Source: Trichoplax adhaerens
Lineage: Eukaryota; Placozoa; Uniplacotomia; Trichoplacea; Trichoplacidae
Direction of reading: 5' to 3'
NCBI RefSeq assembly: GCF_000150275.1
Contig: NW_002060984.1
Span: forward strand, 72,725 to 136,724
Length of the DNA stretch: 64,000 nucleotides
Below, in pieces: positions 23,854 through 38,460 of the stretch; positions within the stretch are counted from its first letter, which is position 1; every line of letters begins with the position of its first letter. The notes beneath the pieces are model-generated. The model was not told the DNA's origin. It made no database searches and saw only the letters and a program-made list of their open reading frames with translations. The translations under genes and the position numbers were made by a program.

Positions 23854-26267
23854 ATGTCTTCCGCCAAACTATCGATACTTTCTTTGCTTTGCCTTTATGC
23901 TACGATAACAGCTGCAATCAATAACAGACCCATCATAGGTACCATTCTTTTTCTTTGCCTTGGATAAGTGACGATGTTTCAATGACAGTCTATGTGTTTG
24001 ATATGGATCATAATCGCATCAACGGTTTCATGTAGGTGTTGCAGCTCAAGCAACATGGGGCCATTCTGCAGCTCATGGCAAATCATACATCGCTGCCGAT
24101 TATGTCAAATTTATCGAAGCAGCCGGTGGACGTGTCGTTCCAATACCGTATCTTAAAGGCTATGTTAGATTGAAAGGCAACTCATGTTGCTAATAGATTT
24201 GTAATGATCGTTTTACTGCATAGGCATGGATGTCCTTGTAGCAACTTGGATATTCAATTTGTAGTGTACTGTAGAAAACATCTTTACCAATGGATGACAA
24301 CATAATAACAACATGATAGACGTAGTGCATAGTAAGCTAATAAAAATCAATTTGCTCCTTGACTTCTATCACTTTAAACAGAAACAATGCAACGGATGAA
24401 TACGTCACCAAAATGTTCCACTACATCAACGGGTACATCAACCTTTTCTTCATGAAATCGAACTAATGATATCGAAATGGGACTGTTGCTACTAAATATT
24501 GCTAAACATCAGCATTTCTAAATAGATAAGACAAAAGATGCAATGAGCCAGTAAAATTAGTTATTGTCCAATTCTTATAGCTAATAGTTAATACAATCAT
24601 TTATTTTGACTTAGGTTTCTATTGCCTGGAGGAGCTACTTCTGTTTATCGTTCTGGCTACGAAAGAACAGCCAAAATCATGCTAAATTTAGCGATGCAGG
24701 TACGGTGTAATTGTTGCTCGTAATTATTGATAGGATTGCGATCAATAACAAGTAGCTATATGAATGGGTACAATATTTGCATTGATATATCCAGTATTTA
24801 CGAACCGATGCGAGTATGATTTTACATTATACCGTAAGCAGACGATAATACTGCTAGTCTACCATATTATACCGATACAAGATTATGTATTAAAATCGTG
24901 TCCAACATGGTCTTCGATGAAAGATAAAATAATACTGTATAATCGGTTACATAAACTTTATCATAGTATTATTACCTTATTATCTAGTCTTCAAGATACT
25001 ATTAATTGTAAAGAATTTACGTTTGATTGCTTATCTGGCTTCCCTTCTCATTCATATTGTAGGCCTATGAAAATGGGGATTACTTTCCTATTTGGGGAAC
25101 TTGCCTCGGCTTTGAACAGTTAGCAGTTTTAGTAGCTGGAAATCATGCTCTCACTAACTGTTCGGCCTGGGATGTTAGCTTGCCATTAGAATTAAACCAA
25201 GGTACAATGCTTGGTTTGATCAGATTAAACATACCTGACTTACCAACACTTTAGTAAATCGATAACATTAATTACTACTCATGCCGCTACTCATGAGCAT
25301 AAACTTAAAATTAGAATCTGTATATAGCGACGTGACACTATCTGTAATACGTTTCTACACGTTTACGAGCAATCTTTTCCATATGTTGAAAGTTTGTATT
25401 CCTTCGCGTAGATTTTCGAGATAGTCGAATGTTTCATAAGGCGCCGGAAGAAATTATTAATATTCTAAAATCACAAAGTGTGACTGCTAATTATCATCAT
25501 GAATGTGTATCATGGAAGGTGATGACTTGGATATCTTTCTATTATTTCCATTCTAAAATTTAAGGCCGTAAAGTTTATACTAAAATCGATATCTAAACAT
25601 TTTCCGCTAATTACCAAAACAGGCAAATGGGACAATTGTCATGAAATTATAACAAAACCTAATTTTGCTTACTGTACTTTTCCACTGTAATATTATAGAA
25701 CTGGTTCAGTTCTAATGGTGAACACTTACAGAATATGTTTAAGGTCCTATCCAGTAATTCTGATGTCAAAGGTCTAAAGTTCATTTCTACCATAGAAGGT
25801 AAATGTACTGTATGCTGCCTTGTTAAAAGAATATGCGTCACTAACATTTGCATTTCTATTCACAAACTGATCTATAGGCAAGACACATCCAATATTTGCC
25901 ACGCAATGGCATCCAGAAAAAAATATGTTCGCCTGGAGACCAAACTTGCACGTAGCTCATTCTGAAGATGCTATAAAGATAAGTCAGTACATGGCGAATT
26001 TTTTTGTAGGAGAAGGTAAGGGTATATCACTAGCTATTTCAGAAGCAAATACTATAGTAGTTATAGCAGATATTTTCTACTTAAATTTAATTGACTTATT
26101 CTCTTTATTATGAACCTTTAATCGTATACTTTTATTTGATGAAAGCTCGGAAAAATATGCACCATTTCCCAAGCCGAGAAGCGGAAATGCATGCCTTAAT
26201 TTACAATTTTAATCCTGTATATTCTGGACTTCAAGGATCTGAATTTGAGCAGAAATATTACTTTTAA
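23854..26267 (+). CDS. GGH: Gamma-glutamyl hydrolase (folate polyglutamate hydrolase)
   Basis: Lysosomal or secreted peptidase (family C26) that removes gamma-linked glutamates from folylpolyglutamates. Exons: 23854-23938, 24036-24147, 24382-24432, 24615-24699, 25063-25201, 25412-25518, 25699-25798, 25878-26015, 26146-26267. They total 939 nt, 312 aa plus stop; human GGH has 318. Exon 1 codes a signal peptide ([16 protein letters not shown]) then RPIIG. Later blocks are [40 protein letters not shown], the nucleophile segment [31 protein letters not shown]-like [16 protein letters not shown], and the catalytic-His segment TQWHPEKN. The Cys-His pair of the glutamine-amidotransferase-like fold is intact. 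The protein ends [10 protein letters not shown]...EQKYYF, as in the family. Every junction is GT-AG and in phase. The gene is divergent from COX10. Confidence 0.96.
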
Positions 26268-27510
26268 ATGCCGCAGATAATTATAATCTTTCGACATCCT
26301 TAGCGATCTTTGTGGATTTCTTCTGATAGTTTATCGCTACTGTTACGTGGCTTTAATGGCCTAGATAGCTATCATTCTACACTTCTATGAGACTAAGTAC
26401 GTTGTATATTAGTACAATTTTTCTATCCTTTTTTTTGCTAGCCGTAAAGTATATTATCTGTAATGATGAAGCTGCAGTATACGAGTACATGTTACTCTAA
26501 AATAAAATAAAAATATGTAATTTTACGTAGTAAGAGCGAATCCTCTTTCTGTGTTTCACACCAGATATTCATATTGCGTTTCGATCAAATTTATTGTGTA
26601 GCAGTACTTAACTGGCTAATAGTGAGTGAAAGTATATTGTCTAGTATTCAAAAGTAGTGCAAAGGATCATAGAGGAGTTCGAATGCGATGAGATATAAAT
26701 TACGCTTTTTCAAATTGTTACTGAGGTGTACAAATCAGTTAAATAAAAAATGAGTAGAAAGGAAGGTTCAACTACGGTACGATAGCACTATGAATTTCAA
26801 CAATCCAGGTTATGAACCAATCACGTATCATTTGTGTAAAAGTACCTGCAGTAATAAAATAAGTAAACACTGTTGCTGCTTTGTTGGTACAAGCTGCGAT
26901 TATGCTTTGATCGCGCTTGTAATCCTGTCTTGTAATCCTGTTGATAAATTGAGTTGAACTAGTTGTATTCCTGAGCTAGCTCTACAATTTTCGTTTACTC
27001 AAGACGTACAAGATATGATCCAATAATTTTATTTAAAAGTGATTTTATTTGACAATGCCAATTTTAAATCCGTGCGACTACAGTTAAAATTTTGAATACC
27101 ATACCCTACTACCGCATTAAATTCAATTTCAGTATTTCATTGCATTTTATACTGTAGCTATAATGCTTCAATTGAAGAAAGGCAAAATTTAATAGTAAAT
27201 GAAGATGAAATTAAGACAATCAATTTTAATGAAGATTATTAATTTCTATTAAATGCTAGATTGACGAACAAAAAATTGTTAAAGTAGAGAAATGAAAGCA
27301 TAAATATTAAACCAGAAGCACGAAAAATGGAATAAAAAACAGTGAACCAAAAAATCAATAAATGAATCAGATAAAAGTAACCCTTGCCAACTGAGTACAT
27401 CATATTCCAGCACCCTTACTCAAGTTGGAACAAGCAATCATGCGATTGAGAATTATTAAAAGTACTTAAGAACAGATGATAGTAATCCAAGTTTCAGATA
27501 ACATTACACG
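26268..27510. other. Intergenic, GGH / EGF gene 1
   Basis: The 3' flank of GGH and of the minus-strand EGF gene 1, which converge here. AT-rich with no exon or repeat I can support. AATAAAATAAAAA at about 26500 could serve as a GGH poly(A) signal. Confidence 0.35.
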
Positions 27511-30027
27511 TTAAATGACCTCAGTTAATTTTTTATCGTCTTTTTCATTTTTCGATTTTTTCCTTTTGGCGTTATAAAGTTTGCGAATTGAAACAACCCT
27601 AAAGGAGTCTCCGTGACGACCATCCCTACGCAGATCAAAGTTTGCAATTGATATTAATTTTTTTCTATTGATTTCTATTGATTTCTTGTTAGTAGAAGAA
27701 AAGCAAAGTGTACTCTAATTCTTAAAATTAAGATTGCTCAGGCTGTTTTTAAAATATAAGCGACAATGAGATGAATATTATATCTAGACTTTACCTTAGC
27801 CTACTTTGATGCCGTTGATAGAAAAAATAACCCACGATTAAGGATATAATTATAACACTCGCACCGGCAGCCACGGCTGCACCAAGAATTGTATCTGCAA
27901 TGAATATAATCAATTCAATTTAATATCACCAAGATTCGTAAAAGCGCTATAACTAGTAAATTTACTTAATGGGAGAGCTGCACCGGAACAGTATGGATCT
28001 ATTTCAGGGGGTGGGCACCTAAGTAAAGAAGTAAAAAGAAAAAATACTTTACAGTTTGTAAACGGCTGTCATTCCTTCAAATTTGGTATTTTAGAAAGTG
28101 TATTACTGATAAATGCTTCCTTACTTGCAATATTCCCTAAAGTCAGGTCCTATTACACAAAATCCACCTTTTGAACAAGTCATTCTACACACTATAACAG
28201 ATAATAGTCAGATAAGCGCTAAATTGATCGAATCGTAATCAAATTATGATCATACAGAAAAATTAAGTGTATTTATCAACTATATTTTGTAGTAATGGAT
28301 TTTTAATATACAGGTTGATTACAAAATGTAAGAAAATCTACTTACTGCTGCAGTTATGCGGATAGAAGCTACTATTACTTGTTGCTTTATCACATTGGCA
28401 CCTATAAGAACCCATTGTGTTGATACATAGTTGATGCGGGAAATTACATGGTGAAAACGATTGCTGGCACTCGTTAATATCTAATTTTTTTTGCATGAAA
28501 ATTCGATTTGGAACATACAATTTAAGTTTTAGATTTCATTTGATGTAAACTTGTTTTAGTGCCATAAATATTACACTACGGTTGTTTGACATATCGCTTA
28601 ACATCATTTTTATTTAATATACAGTTCTATTTACAATGCATGAACATTTGCACAACCAGAAATACAGTAGATCTGAACTTAGAATTATAAAATAGAATTA
28701 TTTACTGTAAGTACATAAAAATTATTACAGTAAGGTGAAGAAAATTCTTAATTTAACCTAACTAGTGAATCTATACAAGTATTCATCTAGATATTTGGTT
28801 GATACATAAGATATATGCTAGATCGTTTTATAACTGATAAGGTTACTACCGAAGCACTTAATCGTAACAAAACATATACAGTACGCACCAACTTCGTTAC
28901 TTAAAATACTTGAGAAATCGTAAGAAGTTTTAAACTATCATTACCGTAAGCAGAAGATATTGTAATAAGGCGGAATAAATTATTAATTTTTTTAATTAAT
29001 ATAAGAAGCGACATAAAGTAATCTCAGCACTAGAATATATCAGTATTTGGAGCACGGGCATCTTTGAGTAATGCCTACTCAGAATTACTCAATTATAAAT
29101 TGTATTTGCTTACTCAAAAGACATATACAAAATTATGTTATTCTGCTCGAAATTTAACAATGCATGATTGCATGAGAAACAGACATTGCTATATTTTTCA
29201 AATTAAATATTTCAGAAAGTCCTGAACTACCTTATACCGTAGCTATTAAAATCATGTGAGCGTAATAACATATCGAAGCAGCCAATTTAATATTAGAAAC
29301 TGGCACTGATTCGATTTACTAAAAGGCTCAGAAAATGGTTCAATAGTGCCTATGATTATGGTAGGCTATCACATAGTCAGAAAACAGTTAATTGCCTTTG
29401 AATAGTACCATACTGATTTCTTTACATAGAAGCATTTAAAAGTGCAAGATCTAAACATGCAAAGTAGGAAAATGTATAAGATTATTTTAAAACTGAAATT
29501 TCATTTATTTTTTGGTATGCTGTCTTGAATAAAAAAGCTTAAGCATTCAAATGTATTACATTGATCTTAGCATGAAGTGCAAAGATTAAAAGTAAAATTG
29601 ATTTAATATTGGAAGTAGAATGGCTTAATAGCGCTTTGGCGGTAGGAAATAACTTAATATCATACAAGTAGACTATTACCCTAGGAATATTGCTAAATAA
29701 GAGTGATTAATCTTAAAGTTCATGACAAAGTTGAACAATAAGTAAGCAGGAAGTTCACCTAACAGCCCTCTGTGTAAAAGATAAGCTAAAATACGTATTG
29801 TTTTTTCGTTCATTTTAAAATTACTGATCAAGCACCTGTAAACATCGTCATTCTATATGGTGATTATTACAACTTACCAAAGCATTTTCTTCCATCACCA
29901 ACGAAACCTGGCCTGCATTCGCATGTGAAATAAGACGTACCGTTGTCTATTAATCTTAAACACGTAGCATATGAACTACAATTGAGACCATCATTCTGGC
30001 AAAATTGCGGTAAAACTGGCTTCAAAT
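27511..30027 (-). CDS. EGF-repeat type I membrane protein, gene 1 (5' incomplete)
   Basis: Not assignable to a named family; a membrane protein with EGF-like domains, probably a surface receptor or adhesion molecule (inference). Exons: 30027-29878, 28480-28346, 28191-28125, 28018-27966, 27894-27795, 27664-27511, all GT-AG and in phase. Exon 30027 is a six-Cys EGF domain ending CRPGFVGDGRKC. The next begins DINEC, a calcium-binding EGF, with CINTMGSYRCQC. The 67- and 53-nt exons together form a third small six-Cys EGF-like module. The 27894 exon encodes one membrane helix (TILGAAVAAGASVIIISLIV) then FYQRHQ. The last exon gives a basic cytoplasmic tail rich in Lys and Arg, ending KKLTEVI. The signal peptide exon lies upstream of 30027 and was not found. 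Domain and intron-phase pattern match genes 2 and 3. Confidence 0.82.
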
Positions 30028-33000
30028 CTTGATAGAAAGCGAATAATTAAGTTGAGTTATTATGTAAAGTATGGGTTGCCTTAGAAATTAACAGGAGAAT
30101 CGTGTTCATTAAACATAGCAAAGTTAATTCTAATTCGCATTATTTAACCCATGGATCAAATTAATTACGTTATTTCATAAATATCATCGGTTGTATATTT
30201 AATTATATTATATAATACCAATAAATAATATTAGAAGTGGAGTATATTATTAATTTTATACAGTGTGTTAAAATCTACATGATATGAAGGTACGTAGCAA
30301 AGCCGCAATTAATTTTTAAATGATAAATAAGAATTGATATAAGACGGATATTCTATAAATACCTTATACTGTAGCATCATAATTTTTTTTTAATTTACTA
30401 AATAATAAATAATCATCCACTTTTCTAGATAGGGGCTATAGCATAGATTTATATACGATAATTATCGATGCTACGAATTATTGCTTTTTTCTATTGTTTA
30501 AAGGTTAACTAAATTAGATTATTTGATTTAAAAGACCGTGAAATCATATTATTCTTATTGGCTCTAACATATAACCTAAATGCAAAATGTTATTGATCAC
30601 TAATTCTCTTTAATGCTATTACCTATATGTGGTATTAACAAAGCAAATTAATTAAGCGTAAGGTCTATTTAAGTTAATAGCTCGTGATCATATATATTTA
30701 CTTCCGTGCATCAAATAATGCCAGTAACTTATTTCTACATAATGATGGAAAAATTGACATAGGTACATTGGCTGAAATATTTTAAGGAAGGTACTAATAT
30801 TAGCGTTATCAATAGTGTGAATAATATTAATCTAGTTATAATTGACACTACTTAGAATAATAACCTTTAATATTTTTCATATTTTTTTGTTATCGAATAT
30901 AACAGATAATTTCAATATGCATCTTAGGCAAAACATCCTTGATGCGGAATTAACTTGGGAAAATTTAATAATGCAATTTCATTAAAACAACAACGATCAA
31001 TAGCAGCGATAGTGATTTATTCTTTTTCTTTATAATTATTTCAGGACTGGTTATCTTGAATAGTCATATCCGTTGCTTTATTTTACTATTTTATTTGCCG
31101 CTGGTATAAATTTAGTGTTTCAATGTAGATTATCAATCAATTTGAATGCTGCTTTATGTAATTAAGGTAAACCATAGACATTAGAGTATAATTACTAACC
31201 TTGTCCATTTACATAGCCATAGATGATAATCTAACAAAAACAAAATATTGAAAATGTTAGCAATAATTTAGTTTCATAGAATAGATATTAAATTTGGACA
31301 TTCAGCAATTAATATTTGAAAATATTAATTTACAGTAATACTGATAATATGTACATCCAATCAATAATCGAATAAATTAGATTAGTGACAAGATAGTAAC
31401 GATCAAAAAAGCGGAGGAATTTTAAATATAGTCTCAGCTATACGTAGACGACAATACTCAAGCTTAAAAATTTTATAATTATCTTTCAATACAAATTTAA
31501 ATGAAAAAGAGATAAATTCAACCGGATGATACATTAGAACAAAGAATTTGCTGCACTAGATATGAACCAGATAGCTTAAATACGAAATAAGGTAGTTGAT
31601 ACGGTTCATAGATTGTTGATTTTGTTGAATAAGACAAAAATTATAAAGGTAGAATCTGGTATTGACTATAGTATAGTAATTATAATTGATGCTTTAGGAC
31701 ATTTCCGTGGTCTTAGATACCTTGCTATTATAAGAATATCAATACGTTAGTAAAAGAGAAGAAAAATGGATCAGAATTTAACATGGTACGTGACTAATGT
31801 TCAATAATAGGAAAGAAATCAGTCATATCCTTAATTAAAAAGTATCAGTTATCTATAATCAGTTAGATTAAAGAAGGGAAAATAATTTAATTCATGAAGT
31901 ATAAAATTAGCAAATAGGTGTATCATATTAAAAATACTTGTACGCCAAAATAAAGTGTAGATGAGACTAACTATCCCATGGCAGTTAATGAATTTGGATT
32001 TACTAATAAAAAGCTACATCTTTACGTCTTTACTGAGATGAAATGAATAATACAATTCTTGCTTACTCTACAGAAAGTAATAAGGCGAATGTTTATTTAC
32101 CTAAGTAACAAAGCCAATATCGTTAAACTGATTGGTATTAAACAAAAGAAAGCGTAATAAAGGATATTATTAAGGAACTTGTTTTAATATTAATGTGAGT
32201 ATATCAGACTAAACTAGTTGCCTACTAGTTACAACAGTGAGGAAATCAATTGAATACTTTAAATCTTCCCTCAAAGAATTTTCTTGATGAAATAACAAAG
32301 TTAGCAATTTTTTGCCTTTGCTACCGAAATTATGATATTTCCAACAAAATATAATTAGATTGTACTGCTTGAAATGTTTTACTATTAAAGCAATAAATGT
32401 GCTTTAGTCTAATCTTTGCCATATCATCGACGACAGTAACAGCAGACTATATCATAACATAGGTAATTAAACCAAAATTTGGAGAAGCTTACTTCAATGC
32501 ATGTTAATCAAGTAAATATATTAAAAATGTAATTACGTTAATATATTTCATACTTTGCTATTATTTCGAATTGAGTAAACTAAAAACGCTATTTATTTCG
32601 GAAATATTTTAATAAATCCTACTTTAGATCCAACGTTGGGCTTTCTCCAATTTAAGCAAAATCTGGCGATAGCACTAACCAGATTATGAATTGCTATTAT
32701 GATTTAAATACTATATGGCCTATGAATAGAAATTACTTTAACAAATAGCTTATTTACATCATTTTTGGTAAAGACTTATCGTGTCAATGCAGTTATGATC
32801 TCTGGCTAGATCAAATTAAAATGTAATAAATAGTCTAATGTAAATAATCTTAGCGCTTGGTAAGCGATTAGAAATGCTTTCAAACATGGAAAAGCGTATA
32901 AGCGAATAAGCAATATGTTAGGTTAATGTTAAGCTTGAGTCTGGAGATAAGGTACATAGAAAATATAACTATACAGTGCCTAATCTAACAGACATTCTTA

Positions 33001-36000
33001 ATTTTTTGCTATGATTTGAATAAAATTTCGAATGAAGTTGAGAGGTATTGCAATTAATATTTTACTAATCTATATTATTATCATTAATTAAATGATAGCT
33101 AGGGTAACAATCCAATATAATACATTTTAATTTATAGCATAATTTACGTCATAATGAGGAATTTTAAAGATGAGCTATTTAGAAGTTTATCTATTTCGTA
33201 AAAATTTCTTACTTCCTAGCAGATTATAACTGTATGAAATCGTTATGGTTTATTTACGCTCGTTGTTGACTTCATAATAAGGCAAGGTTATCTTAGTGTT
33301 TGCTAAAATTTTAATGGAGTTAAAATGGCTCTAACTAATTTTACATTTAGCATATACAGTATATTCCATTGGAATCAACTCCGGTGAGTACATAATCTCT
33401 AAATCATATCTACTGTCATGAAATTAGTACCCATAGCACTAATACTTTTTTCAGATAACTGGTTGTTGTACATCAAATTTATAAAATTAAATAGTTGCAT
33501 AATGGTAAATTTTGGATTTGGAATTTGCGAGCATGATATAGCAAAATCTTCTAAATCTCTGAATTACGAATTTAAGCAACTTCGCCAGAATTTACTATAA
33601 AATATTACTGTTTTTTACGGTAATAGTAACGCAATAATAACTCAATACATTCGTTTTTGTTGTTCTACGTTGATATAGTAAATTAATTTAGCATCTTAAA
33701 ACTGTATCACCATTCACGTTTCGGGCAATTAAAAATATTCAACTGCCATCTTAGCACATGTAAAGTATTAATTGCAGCTCTTCAAAGTCGATATATAAAT
33801 TTTGAATCTTCATTCATAGTTATTAAATAATAAGTATGAAATACGATATGAATTTTATACCTGAATGAAGAAAATGAAAATTATCGATTCGGTAATTCCA
33901 TGAGCAAACCAAATTCTTCCCATGATTGCTACAAGCAGACTAAAATTCCTGAAGTTTAGGCAAAATTTCAAGATAAATGTTGATCGATTTTAGCTTCTAG
34001 CCTGTTACGGAAATGAAAGCAAATTCAGCTTGGCAGCCAAAAATTTTACGTATTTATATTTTATTTTGTCGTGAAACAATTGAGATTTCAACTTGAAATG
34101 GGCATAAAATGCTATATTGCATAAGAAAAATTAAAAATCTATCGTTAATTGTGAAGATTGTGGAAAGAATAGAGAGACAGAGAAAATTGTTTTCTTATTT
34201 TAGAATTCCAGCATTATATATATATGTAGTATTAGTAAATATCAGATGGTGATATTCCTATTGATGGTATATTACTATTATTATCTGAATACTATAGTGT
34301 TTGATTTTATCTAAAGCTGCAAACAGATTATAGACCAATAACCATCATAAATGATTAATACAATTATTTAATTGAATCTAGACATAACATCCTCTACTTA
34401 TTGTTGGCACTAATCAGCATTCCGGATAATTTATCTATCAAAAGAAAAAGAATTGGATGAAGATATGGAAGAATAAAAACGATGTAACAATGAATGCAAC
34501 CCTTTTTAACTGAACTAAAATTATTTCTCAAACCGATGTACAATTTAATAACTCGGCTGAAAGGATACTTAATTTATGTTGTAAATTATTGTCCAGTACT
34601 TAATATGAACAGTAACTTGTATTTCATGGAAGTAAAATATCTGTAAATATGAGAAAAAATTAGTTTTAACATATTATAAAATAAATGGAAAAGGTGATTC
34701 TTATTGAATGATAAATATTCAATTGTTAGAAAATAATTCAGCACAAGTAGTGATATTATAAGATATCCATTGAATTATCAAAAGGCATCTAACAAATTTT
34801 CTTCATATTGATTACCAATCACTCAAGGGCGAAATCAAACAATTTCCGGATGTATCAGGTCTTTACATTGGCAATACAATTCCATCGTTAAGAACAGCTA
34901 CTTTATAATTCCATATGGCACAGAAAGTACTTCTTCCGTTAAATTATATTAAATCTACTGACATATTATATACGAACACTGCAGTCATACAGAATCATTA
35001 AATCTTTTTTAGTCTGACTATAATGCAAGTAAAATTAAAAAAACACTAAAGGTATAGCTTAGTTTTGCTTACTACTGTAAGGATTAAATCAAATCTTAAT
35101 TTAAGAATTATACATGCGGTAAAGCGATTGATGCAAAGTTTTTATCGAAGCCAGTGTTAAGTATACACTATATTGTAGAAGTCTTTATCTGATACAATTA
35201 TCATGCTGCTAGCTAGAATGGGAAACGAAGAGTCTAAAACTAAAAGTTCTGCAGACTTGCTATTCTCGGCAGTTGTTGAATAACAATGTATCACTGATCT
35301 CGCCAAATTGAATACACACCTGTATTCAAATTGTATACAATTCCAATGTTATTGTATTAGCCAAAATATCTATCTTTAACTTGACTACGCAAACAAAATT
35401 ATCACTGCATAGACAGTATTATAGAAATACTGCATTTCTGTATAAATATATATGAAAATATAGATATAACTAGCTTAAACCGCACGCCATACCGTGCCAT
35501 GAGATTACTGTCTAGTTGATATTCTACTCAATACATACGATAGGTATTTTTTGTTACTCAGTCTTGTAGAAACAAATTTCTAGTCACACTATTTATTGAA
35601 ACTATATAATGACCGCCATACAAAAGTTATTTCAAAACATGTATGTAAAATACCCAATACAAAATATAATTACTATAAGATGTTATTTTACTTCACATCA
35701 TGATCAGCTCCACTAACTAAAACGAGGCTATGCTTTGTGATATCGGCATTTAGTTATATTTTTTGTATTTGTGTAATATACTGTATATTATGTCAAATAG
35801 TCATTTCCTAACTGTTAGAAATTTTCCAAGGATGTTGACAATATAGGTTGGTTGAATTAATAAACTATAACCTATTAATCGTATTGTTCAGTAGTAATAA
35901 TAAATACGTATAAAATTTCATAAATGCATTAAATTGAAACGAGAAATACTTAAGCTTTAATCTAGCAGTAATGGAATTAGAAAAATAAATTTGATAGATA

Positions 36001-37165
36001 ATTATAGCAGGATGCTAATTAGCGAAGTTCTTTAAGTTAAAGCCTCAAATTAAATTAGAAGAGTCATCGTTAATCCTAAATTTAATGCCAGTCATGTAAT
36101 TAAATGACATTGATAAGTGTAAAGAGAATAATTTGTTTGTCTGCATGTTTCCATGTTATGACTAATGCTACCATAAATTACAGATAACAGGCTAGATTCC
36201 CTAAATATATTTTGCATAAAAACTATTTATTTCATCAGTAAAATGAGCCAGCTAAGAATATTGCCTAAAAGCATAAATATAGTAAACCAAAGCCATGCAA
36301 TATTATTTGATATATGACCATATTCATATTATTATATTGATCATGATAGATGTGTTTTTTTATGTGTCTGTGAATATTTAAATGAAAATTCGGCATTTGA
36401 AATTCTCATACTAGCCAATATCGACCAGTCTAATAAATTTTGGATAGCTTTTAGGAATAAAATCTGGCGTACCTTAAATTTATTGCTACGAATCAGTCGG
36501 AAGCCATTCGTATATTTATAATTTATTAGCATCTATTTTTTTAATGGATATAGGAGCAATTAATAAACCTTTAGGTAAGATTGATATCGCTTGCTAAAAC
36601 TCTTGAAGGCATAGATGCGGAAGTTGATTATTTGTATTCATGTTGAGGAAACAATTCCGCTTTTTACCACTATTGTCTCCTGTTCATTTATGTTTTTAGC
36701 TGATATTATTTATGAAACTTAAAGATTCAATAGCGCTAGCATCAACAAATTCTTTTGATGTGCGCCATTTAAATTAGTAGAACAACAGAAGATATTAAAA
36801 TTATAAAATATTTGGCTTTAGTCATTTCCATCCTCAACTTTTACAACTTGAAATTTGAGTTGCTAAAATAGAGCAAATTTCTAGCGTGTCATAAATAGTC
36901 AAGGCCGCATTATGGACTTTCAAATTAACAATTATTACGTCCGTTCGACGGAAAAGGTTTCCGATTTCTTCCCCTCATATAAGAACAGTTGAAAGTGGCT
37001 AAGATAAATCGAATAATCGGTTTAGTCCCTACGATCACAATTCCTTACAGATTATACAAATTACGTTAAAGTACTCCTCTACTTAAAAGTCATCAATCAC
37101 GTTAGTACATTGCTTAACAACAGCACTTAATACGGCCCTCAGCTACGGCATTATATAATTCATAG
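30028..37165. other. Long AT-rich stretch upstream of EGF gene 1 exons
   Basis: About 7 kb with no exon I can defend. It should contain the missing 5' exon(s) of EGF gene 1 on the minus strand. The minus-strand frames at 36341-36532 and near 33880-33950 (a short hydrophobic frame followed by a GTATAA donor) were considered but their phase or content does not match. Very AT-rich, with TA-rich runs at several places. Confidence 0.35.
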
Positions 37166-37166
37166 T

Positions 37167-38410
37167 TATCACAAACTTAACTCGCGAACTTTTATCCTAA
37201 ACTAATAGATTACGTATTCCTATCTCCACTACACCTGGAGATCTGCTGTGCGATAGTACTATAGTACTTGGTGTCACATAGGGATCAGACTGTTCTAAGA
37301 GTTTAGTATACTTTCATAGGTAGAGTAGCCGAGACACTTTCTAATCACGAACGAACTGAGGAGCTGAGCATTCGCTTCTTCTTTTATACTCTACCACCAA
37401 ACTTGTGGTGCACACATAGCAATTTAGCAACATAATATTTACAGGGTTTATATAGGGAAACAACTTTCAATAAGCTATATAATTTACTATCGATACAACT
37501 AGTTAACAACTTTAATTGGTGTCACAAAACAGCTTTGCAACAAGATAACGCAATATGCGATCAATAAGTCAATTCCTTGAATCACGTATCAAGGAACGAT
37601 ATCTGCACTATCACAAACACTTTTGCTCTACTAGTAGACTACACAAAGACTTAAACGCCTCGTATTTTACGCTAAACACTAAGTTGGAGAATTCTCTTTA
37701 TTTCACGATATACTGCATTTATATACTATTCCTCAATAGTTCATGAGTCATAGTTAATACAATTAACATTGGAATCATTTATTGAATTAGATATTAATTT
37801 TAGCTACTGCTCCCTTAATGCAGACAACAGTATTTACGAACATAGACATCTGATGACTAATACACAATAGTCAGATTACGATATGTCCTATCACGGAACA
37901 TTTCCATGATAATTTACAGTCTATCATAAGTAAATTACAATCACAATGATTCGAATTGTAAGTAGATGATTTACATTCCCTATTATAACTATTAATTTCA
38001 GTATGTGTATAAGTGTCACTGTCATAAAAAGTCAGTGCTATATTAAAACACAGTATATCCAAATTATAAGTTAACTAAATAAGGATAGTCTAACAGAATT
38101 ATCCTAACATAGTTATTTCTACTGTAATACAGTATTTAACACTGTAACAATTGGTAATAACTAATAAATAGCCAATTAAACGAACGAAGTACACGGTATA
38201 CTGTAAAGTTAATGAACCTCTGACAGGTGTATCAAATGGTAATACTATCTGTTAAATGAGCACATTATCGTAAACCGTCAGCAAAGCGACAGGAGTTTGT
38301 ACTAGTACTAATTAATTTCAGAACACGCTTACAGTACATTTCGGTAGTCTAACAAAACTATACACGATGAATGTTCATAATTACTCTTTACCACTTATAG
38401 CTATGACATG
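37167..38410. mobile_element. MITE-like family A element carrying a nested family B element
   Basis: The outer parts (37167-37519 and 38150-38410) match the 49280-49855 element almost end to end, including CTCCACTACACCTGGAG and CCACCAAACTTGTGGTG. The middle, 37520-38149, is a separate family B element. The outer element starts TATCACAAACTTAA and ends near CTATGACA, so the ends resemble imperfect inverted repeats. No transposase is encoded; a short frame on the minus strand inside B is not a gene. Confidence 0.8.
37520..38149 (+). mobile_element. MITE-like family B, full copy 1 (630 bp)
   Basis: Starts TGTCACAAAACAGCTTTGCA and ends ACACTGTAACA, so its termini are TGT[C/T]ACA inverted repeats. 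It is flanked on both sides by ATTGG (37515-37519 and 38150-38154), a 5-bp target-site duplication. The same locus without the insertion is visible in the 49.6-kb copy of the host element. Non-autonomous: no transposase frame. Confidence 0.85.
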
Positions 38411-38460
38411 AGGATATTTCAGATATATCCAGCAGTTACTTTAAGGTAGTAGTACAAACA

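Noticed and set aside
24764-25123. Plus-strand open frame of 119 codons
   Set aside because: Most of it is GGH intron 4. It overlaps exon 5 in a different frame from the conserved GTCLGFE reading.
36341-36532. Minus-strand open frame as the first exon of EGF gene 1
   Set aside because: No signal peptide, and no donor in the required phase.
37871-38062. Minus-strand open frame of 63 codons
   Set aside because: It lies inside a family B MITE and the frame is not kept in the other copies.
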